From Deltaproteobacteria bacterium (GTDB lineage: Bacteria > Desulfobacterota > Desulfobacteria > Desulfobacterales > Desulfobacteraceae), in the NCBI GenBank assembly GCA_003647385.1, contig QMMT01000027.1, forward strand, positions 1-11,190: a DNA stretch of 11,190 nucleotides. Reading direction: 5' to 3'. The translations under genes and the position numbers were made by a program. Under the pieces are notes generated by a model. That model did no database searches and had not been told where the DNA came from. It was given only the letters and a program-made list of their open reading frames with translations. Positions 5,949 through 11,190 of the stretch are shown here, piece after piece. Position 1 is the first letter of the stretch. Each line of letters starts with the position of its first letter.

Positions 5949-8900
5949 TTACCGCGGGCATACCGGGCAGTCCGTTCTTCCGAAATCAAAGATAAAATCG
6001 GAAAAGTCAAACCAATCGACATCATTATCCTTGTCTATATCTCCTTCACATGGAGTTCCCTGATCACAATCTGTACGGTTGAAGTCACTGGTGAAGATGG
6101 AGAGATCAAGGCCATCCACGTCCAGGTCCCAGTCCAGATTACCCACACACGCTTCTGCGGGACAGTGGAATCGATCCTGGTCTGCAACAAAAAGGGTGAG
6201 ATCTGAGCCGTCCACGTCTCCGTCGCCGTCCAGATCTGCCTCGCATCCGGAACAATCGGTAAGGCCAAAATAAGAGGCAAACATTGCCTGATCGTCGCCG
6301 TCCACATCACCGTCGCCATCCAGATCCGCTACCGGTCGTGAAAATTCGAAAGCGCCAATATCAAAGAATTCATAGGAACCACTACCGCTGTTGCTAACAT
6401 CGGGCTGGTCATATCGGCAATGCCCCTCAAAATCCAATTCCGGTGCTCCTGAGCTTGTTCCGGCATCAATGCACACAGAGTTTGCAGTAAGGTGATAGTC
6501 AAAGTTTACCGCATCGGTAAAAAACGGATCCGCCTGGAGGTTACCCGTCCCTGTGCCGAAATCGGGTGAGTAGCTTCCTATGGTATTTCCGTATGCATTA
6601 TTGAACATTACATCGGGCACTGGAGATGAACTGCATAAGATCCCGAATCCGTCATTTTGGGTGGCTATGTTGTTTTGAATCACCACGGCTTGACTGTCTG
6701 TAACGTCTATTCCATCGCCATAGTTGGACGTAATGGTATTATTGATCACTTTTGTATATGTCCCCTGGGAACGGATGCCGTCGGAGGCGTTGTTGTATAT
6801 AATGTTGTTAAACAGCGTTACTGATGAAGTAGAATCCACCATTACACCGGGACCGTTGCTTGCATCGGAAATGATATTCCCTCTGATCAACAGGCCTGAT
6901 TGTTCACACAAAATATTTGGACCTGTGCCGTTGCGTATCTGGAACCCGGTAATGGATCCAGATGTAATATTGACATAGTGAAGGACGGGAGAAGCATCAA
7001 GACTTCCGTCAATAACAGGAAAGATATACTCTTCACCCTGTAGGTCAACGGGTTTTGTAACAACGAGGTTTTCTTCATAATATCCTGCAAACACATAGAC
7101 CCTATCATGGGGTCCAGCAAAGGCCATGGCTTTCTCGATTGTTTCAAAGGGATGATCCATACTGCCGTCTTCAATGCCGGAGATATTTCCGTCATCCACA
7201 TAAACAATGGTCCATACGGGTCTGTCTTCAGCCGAGTCAGGATTGGTCTCACCCATATATTCTCTCAGATTACAGAATCCGTCCCCGTCAAGGTCATCTA
7301 AAGCATCGTTGACCAGGGGATCCAGGTTGTTCTGCGTTTCAAAGCCGTCGGGCATCCCATCGGTATCAGTATCATTGTTGCATGGATCGGTTTCACCCGT
7401 ATCCACTTGACCGTTATGGTTGCTATCCTCTATACCATCCTTCAGTTGGTCGTTATCCGTATCTGGATCATTGGGACTGGTGCAGCAGGTGACCTGGACT
7501 TCAATTCCGTCGGTCAGGTCATCGTTATCTGAATCCGGATCTTTCGGGTTTGTTCCAAAGCCTGCCTCCTGGACATCGGAAAGTCCATCGTTGTCATCAT
7601 CCGGGTCACAGGCATCTCCCTGATCATCTCCTGCCGGATACCCGGATATGCCTTCATTGGCCTTGTCCGTGTTTTCCTGAATGGGATTGGGCACGTTCAT
7701 GCAGTTGTCTTCGTTATCGAGGATACCGTCGCCATCCTGGTCTCCCCCCTCATAGATAAGGGTGTATATTCCAGTGCTGTCTTTGTCAAAAATATGTACC
7801 AGATGTTCCCTGAAAGGTGCCGGTTCTCCTAAATACCAATAGGTCCGGTGGGTGGTCCAGGCATTATCATTTATCCATATTTCCCTGCCGTCAGAGCGGA
7901 TCACCCGTGCCAGGCGGAACTGTTCTAATCCCGGATCATTGGTCCGGATATACGTCCAGCCGCTTACGACCTCGGCAGTCAGGATTACTTCCCGGACCTC
8001 GCTTGTCACGTTCCCGCTTACCTGAGGATTTTGTCCCACATTTACAGCCTCAATGGAACCGTCACTCTTGTACAGCGTGTCGGGGAGAAAATCATCGTCT
8101 TCGACATCGTTTGCAAGAAAGTCGGGCTTATAGTCATCTATGGGTATATCAACCCGTACGACATGGTTGAGTTCATGAATGTCTACACTGTCGATAAGCG
8201 AAAGCCTGGGATCGCCAAAATCATCCACATGTTCGAAACTGGCCGTGTATTCAATGAAGGTGCCTTGTAGACTGCAGGTCATCAGCCACTGGGCCAGTGC
8301 GGTCTGGCCGGGTTCGATATCTCCCAGGTCCACAGTCAAAGAGGGCGAAATTTGATCAGTATTTACCTGGGTACCGATAATGGTGAAATCAATCAGAAGA
8401 CCTTTTTCGTTTTCAATGATTTCGGGCTGGGATGATGTGATCTGTACCTTGTGGGCTGTGCCTCTGCCCTGGTTGACCATGAGCAGTCCCAGAGGAAAAG
8501 GTTCAGTGGGTTCAATGGTGTCCAGTGTTCGAGGGTCGTCGCTGAAGACATCACGCACAAGAAAATAGTGGAGTACCAGCAGGGGGTCCGGTTTCACCCA
8601 GATGTGGGCAGGAAACAGAGGGATATTTATCTGGTTGTCTCCCTCTTGATAACTGAGGGTACCCCCGATCCAGTACCGTGTGGGTACTATGGGTGCTGCA
8701 TCCCTGGTGGGGATGATGGTCCAGAGAGCAGATGCCGATGTCCCGGGTTCGATGGTGCCGGTGCCGTCTACACCACTGGTTCCTGTTACTTCGGGTGGGG
8801 TGATGGCAAAAAGATTGTTAGAATCTTCTTGTTCTATATTGAAGATGTTCAGGGTAACCTCAAGGTTTTCTAAAACCACTCCCTCCGGGGCGTTGTTGAT

Positions 8901-9086
8901 CTCAAGGGTCGCCCTGAAAGCGGATCGGGTCAGGGTCATTTTCTGATTAATCCGGATGCGTACCTGGACACAGATGCCTTCTTCTTCGGGAGGAAGGTCA
9001 CCCAAAACCGGTCCTGCGACACTCAATAGTAAGACCAGTATCACACAAACACTAAAGAGACGTTTAAAGATAGGTAAATTTGTCAT
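5949..9086 (-). CDS. Secreted multidomain protein: TSP3 repeats, right-handed beta-helix, dockerin-like tail
   Basis: Exported 1045-residue protein. Residues 1-29 are a signal peptide (basic start, hydrophobic core 11-24, likely cut after VLG; no lipobox). Residues 30-445 form a beta-rich region including SLQGTFIEYTASFEHVDDFG. Residues 448-622 carry Asp-rich thrombospondin type 3 calcium repeats. Residues 626-915 are a right-handed beta-helix, opening with VYVDDGNISGIEDGS and closing with the typical CIDAG...DIGAFEF cap. Residues 921-1043 are four dockerin-like EF-hand loops, each ending in a cysteine pair. The protein ends there with no sortase or membrane anchor. The beta-helix fold suits binding or cleavage of polysaccharide, but no lyase active site was recognised. 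The ATG lies four bases after the stop of the giant upstream gene, with only a weak GGTGA site, so translation is probably coupled. A structural or adhesive role is as likely as an enzymatic one. Confidence 0.9.
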   Translation of the reverse strand: MTNLPIFKRLFSVCVILVLLLSVAGPVLGDLPPEEEGICVQVRIRINQKMTLTRSAFRATLEINNAPEGVVLENLEVTLNIFNIEQEDSNNLFAITPPEVTGTSGVDGTGTIEPGTSASALWTIIPTRDAAPIVPTRYWIGGTLSYQEGDNQINIPLFPAHIWVKPDPLLVLHYFLVRDVFSDDPRTLDTIEPTEPFPLGLLMVNQGRGTAHKVQITSSQPEIIENEKGLLIDFTIIGTQVNTDQISPSLTVDLGDIEPGQTALAQWLMTCSLQGTFIEYTASFEHVDDFGDPRLSLIDSVDIHELNHVVRVDIPIDDYKPDFLANDVEDDDFLPDTLYKSDGSIEAVNVGQNPQVSGNVTSEVREVILTAEVVSGWTYIRTNDPGLEQFRLARVIRSDGREIWINDNAWTTHRTYWYLGEPAPFREHLVHIFDKDSTGIYTLIYEGGDQDGDGILDNEDNCMNVPNPIQENTDKANEGISGYPAGDDQGDACDPDDDNDGLSDVQEAGFGTNPKDPDSDNDDLTDGIEVQVTCCTSPNDPDTDNDQLKDGIEDSNHNGQVDTGETDPCNNDTDTDGMPDGFETQNNLDPLVNDALDDLDGDGFCNLREYMGETNPDSAEDRPVWTIVYVDDGNISGIEDGSMDHPFETIEKAMAFAGPHDRVYVFAGYYEENLVVTKPVDLQGEEYIFPVIDGSLDASPVLHYVNITSGSITGFQIRNGTGPNILCEQSGLLIRGNIISDASNGPGVMVDSTSSVTLFNNIIYNNASDGIRSQGTYTKVINNTITSNYGDGIDVTDSQAVVIQNNIATQNDGFGILCSSSPVPDVMFNNAYGNTIGSYSPDFGTGTGNLQADPFFTDAVNFDYHLTANSVCIDAGTSSGAPELDFEGHCRYDQPDVSNSGSGSYEFFDIGAFEFSRPVADLDGDGDVDGDDQAMFASYFGLTDCSGCEADLDGDGDVDGSDLTLFVADQDRFHCPAEACVGNLDWDLDVDGLDLSIFTSDFNRTDCDQGTPCEGDIDKDNDVDWFDFSDFIFDFGRTDCPVCPR
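5958..6326 (-). repeat. Four dockerin-like EF-hand repeats with paired cysteines
   Basis: Residues 921-1043 of the secreted protein. Loops start at D921, D951, N983 and D1016 and keep acidic or Asn residues at positions 1, 3, 5, 7, 9 and 12 (e.g. DLDGDGDVDGDD). Periods are 30-33 residues. Each ends in a pair: C945/C948, C975/C980, C1007/C1013, C1040/C1043. Classical type I dockerins have two such loops. The coding DNA is visibly repetitive, rich in GATGGCGAC-like units. Confidence 0.8.
7221..7745 (-). repeat. Thrombospondin type 3 calcium-binding repeat region
   Basis: Residues 448-622 of the secreted protein contain units of the DxDxDGxxDxxD and NPxDPDSDNDxLxDGxE types, such as DQDGDGILDNEDNC, DPDDDNDGLSDVQE, DPDSDNDDLTDGIE, DPDTDNDQLKDGIE and DLDGDGFCNLREY. 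These bind calcium and stiffen extracellular proteins. They link the N-terminal beta region to the beta-helix. Confidence 0.85.
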
Positions 9087-9090
9087 GATA

Positions 9091-11190
9091 TCACCGTCCC
9101 AGAACCTTGTACCGGATTATTCTGCCGCCATATTTACTGATTTCTGCTTCCTGACTCGTGGCAGGGGGCATGGCTTCTGTCGGAGATAGATCAGAGGCTG
9201 AATCGGCGCTCGGTGGTGGAGGTTTGGGACCGCACCGGTTCTCGGTAAGATAATTTGTCCCCGGGCCGCTCAGGCTGGCACCGCCAAATGGCCATCCGCC
9301 ACCACCACTTCCGGGGAGCGCGTTGAAATCTGTTGGCGGGGGACTATCACCTGGGGCGCCGTCACCTTCACCGCAGGAGCAGAGGAATGCATTGATGGCT
9401 CCTCCAATACTGAATCCACCGGTCAGTGCGCAGGCACAGGGGTCTGCGCTTGCCAGACCGCAGATACAATCCAGATAGGCCATGGGATTGCCTGTGGCCA
9501 GAGCCTCAGCACAGCCCAGAATATCCAGAGCAAGGGAGATGGGTTTGAAGCTCACAGAAATTTCTTTCCATTCGTCCCCTATGCAGACATAGTAGGATCG
9601 AACCTTTCCACTCAAAAAATCACAGATGCTGGGCATGTCATAGTCTGAAGAACCGCCAGGGTTAGCAGGTGCCGGATTTCCACTATCTTGGGATTCTATT
9701 TCATATTCTGCCAATTGAGTGGACATGGTGGCGGCAGCCATCTCAGACAGTTCCTCAATGGGGCCATCGATTTTCCTTCTGATCTTGACCGGTACCACGA
9801 TGGAGGTCATGGCCGGCAGCACTCCAATGTCTTGAATCATGGGTATCACGTAATATAACGGGTGGGAGTCAAATGTAAAGGTCATTCCATTGACGGCGAT
9901 AAGGCCGTGGTTGGTGATAGTAACATCTATGGTGGTGGTCCTGCCGTGAATAACGGGACAGACACTGGTACGCGGTTCCACTGTGATCACCGGGGCAGGC
10001 ACATGGGTCTCAAAGACTGCTTCCAGAGCAATTTTGTAAGTGTCTTCGATTTCTATGGGCTCTACACTCCAGTTATAAGTGACCAATTGTCTGGGGAGAA
10101 AAGCGGTTATCTCCAGTTCTTCACCCGCCGTGATTTCGATGACTTCGCGATGGGTGCCATGACGGTCTGCCTTGACCTCCAGAAGATAACGGCCTTCTGT
10201 CAAATCTTCCGCCAGAAATAGTCCTGATTCATCGGTGGTCCCCTCAATAATCACTTCATTTGTAAAGGCATTTTTCACAAGCACTGATGCTCCCTGGACA
10301 TTGGGGTGATCATCGGCAAAAAAACTGAATTCATCCATGGCAGTCACTTTGAGGTCACCCAATTCCTCGGAAAGGGCTGTAAATTTAAATCCTAGAGAGA
10401 GCCCCACAGGAACCCCGGCATTGTTTCCCGTAACAATAATAGTGCCGGTATAAGGCCCCAACTCAAGGTCATTCATCGGATGGAGCATCAGCCCTATGCT
10501 GGCCTTTTCACCGGCTGCCAGGGTGCCTATCCCACCGTCTGTTACCAGGCTGAGCCATGGCGCCTCCGGTATGACAACCTGTAGGTTGTTGGCGGGTACG
10601 CCACCGATGTTGGCTATTTCACATTCCCCAAAGGTTTGTTTGCCCCGGGGCATGCCTGATTCTAAGAATCCGGGTGTCACCACCAGGTTGGGTTCTCTTG
10701 GAATGACGGTTATATTAAAGGTCAGGCTTGTTCCCTCAACTTCATTGCATGTAAAAACAATTGTCGGTGAAGAGGTCAGTGAGGATTCATCACTGGCTGT
10801 CACTGTATAGGAAAAAGTGGCGGAATTCAAAGATCCTAAATCAGATGGCACGTTCATGTCGATGGTGATGTTATCAGCAGCGTCCTGAACAATCGCCGTG
10901 ATCCCTGTGAAGGCATTACCAGACAGGTTTGCCAGATGAATTTCACCGCTCACAGGAGTGCCGGGATTAAGGTTGAGGGGAATGATGTCCGGCGTGGCAG
11001 CCAGGAGTTTCGGGGTGGTAATGTCAATGGCCCGGATGGCCGTATTATCTCCCTCTTGGGTTTCATCCACTATGTGACCATCGTCTGTCTTTACTATCAG
11101 ATAGTAAGGACCGGGTTGGAGGACCGGCATGGCGATGGCCTCGTTTTTCCAGTAATCAAAATAAGCAGTGAGATCCTCGGATCTTTCAAA
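9091..11190 (-). CDS. C-terminal part of a giant secreted Ig-like/CARDB-like surface protein
   Basis: The frame is open to the right edge, so the gene starts outside the window; the internal ATG at 11130 is not its start. The 699 visible residues begin with the end of a CARDB-like domain (PGPYYLIVKTDDGHIVDETQ, 27-46). Two Ig-like beta domains follow (about 60-165 and 166-275), then a carboxypeptidase-regulatory/SpaA-like domain (about 277-367, with GTTDESGLFLAEDLTEGRY). Another beta region spans 368-475 (YNWSVEPIEIEDTYKIALEA, VTITNHGLIAVNG). Residues 515-610 are rich in cysteine, with nine Cys including CIC, CAC and CSC. A Gly/Pro/Ser-rich tail ends the protein, with no sortase or PEP-CTERM signal seen. 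Such proteins are extracellular; the role is probably structural or adhesive. It is followed four bases later by the TSP3/beta-helix gene and is likely co-transcribed with it. Confidence 0.85.
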   Translation of the reverse strand, partial: FERSEDLTAYFDYWKNEAIAMPVLQPGPYYLIVKTDDGHIVDETQEGDNTAIRAIDITTPKLLAATPDIIPLNLNPGTPVSGEIHLANLSGNAFTGITAIVQDAADNITIDMNVPSDLGSLNSATFSYTVTASDESSLTSSPTIVFTCNEVEGTSLTFNITVIPREPNLVVTPGFLESGMPRGKQTFGECEIANIGGVPANNLQVVIPEAPWLSLVTDGGIGTLAAGEKASIGLMLHPMNDLELGPYTGTIIVTGNNAGVPVGLSLGFKFTALSEELGDLKVTAMDEFSFFADDHPNVQGASVLVKNAFTNEVIIEGTTDESGLFLAEDLTEGRYLLEVKADRHGTHREVIEITAGEELEITAFLPRQLVTYNWSVEPIEIEDTYKIALEAVFETHVPAPVITVEPRTSVCPVIHGRTTTIDVTITNHGLIAVNGMTFTFDSHPLYYVIPMIQDIGVLPAMTSIVVPVKIRRKIDGPIEELSEMAAATMSTQLAEYEIESQDSGNPAPANPGGSSDYDMPSICDFLSGKVRSYYVCIGDEWKEISVSFKPISLALDILGCAEALATGNPMAYLDCICGLASADPCACALTGGFSIGGAINAFLCSCGEGDGAPGDSPPPTDFNALPGSGGGGWPFGGASLSGPGTNYLTENRCGPKPPPPSADSASDLSPTEAMPPATSQEAEISKYGGRIIRYKVLGR

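Noticed and set aside
5914..6063. Plus-strand AAGGAGG followed by an ATG at 5932 opening a 43-codon frame
   Set aside because: The spacing is long (11 bases), most of the frame is antisense to the dockerin repeats, and the product has no recognisable feature.
6342..7211. Beta-helix as a named pectate or alginate lyase
   Set aside because: The fold signals are clear, but I see no lyase catalytic Arg/Lys or metal-site pattern, so no enzyme name is justified.
9091..11130. Giant protein gene starting at the ATG at 11130
   Set aside because: The frame stays open to the right edge, the upstream residues look like protein (FERSEDLTAYFDYWKNEAIA), and the ATG falls within a CARDB-like domain.

Overview
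All six genes read on the minus strand, so genome order runs from high to low coordinates. The gene content suggests an anaerobic deltaproteobacterium, most likely a sulfate reducer of the Desulfobacteraceae type (Desulfobacterota). This rests on recognising protein styles (a XylR_N/V4R/LuxR regulator, TrpB2 paralogues, large secreted Ig-like, TSP3 and dockerin-like proteins), not on a marker gene. No rRNA, tRNA, CRISPR array, transposase or integrase was seen.

Layout from the right edge. (1) 11190-9091: C-terminal part of a very large secreted protein built of Ig-like/CARDB-like and carboxypeptidase-regulatory-like domains. It ends in a cysteine-rich CxC region and a Pro/Gly/Ser tail; its N-terminus lies outside the window. 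(2) 9086-5949: four bases later, a 1045-residue exported protein with a signal peptide, a large beta-rich N-terminal region, calcium-binding thrombospondin type 3 repeats, a right-handed beta-helix and four C-terminal dockerin-like EF-hand repeats with paired cysteines. (3) 5948-5703: regulatory spacer with overlapping dyads and a possible promoter. (4) 5702-4329: intact TrpB2-type tryptophan synthase beta chain. (5) 4249-1958: a tight three-gene operon (102-residue four-Cys protein, ABC-type ATPase, XylR_N-V4R-LuxR regulator) using non-ATG starts and a 4-base overlap. (6) 1840-899: short-form 3-phosphoglycerate dehydrogenase with a good promoter. (7) 793-1: a second, about 91% identical TrpB2 that carries an apparent one-base frameshift and runs off the left edge.

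Functionally, the two trpB2 copies and serA suggest a link between tryptophan formation and (phospho)serine supply. The operon between them carries a likely small-molecule-sensing regulator whose targets cannot be read from the sequence. The two right-hand genes form a separate surface or extracellular module. Nothing here is proven to be a new system. The best leads are the split giant-protein locus, the duplicated trpB2 with one copy possibly decaying, the unexplained Cys-protein/ATPase/V4R-LuxR operon, and the Cys-paired four-repeat dockerin-like tail.
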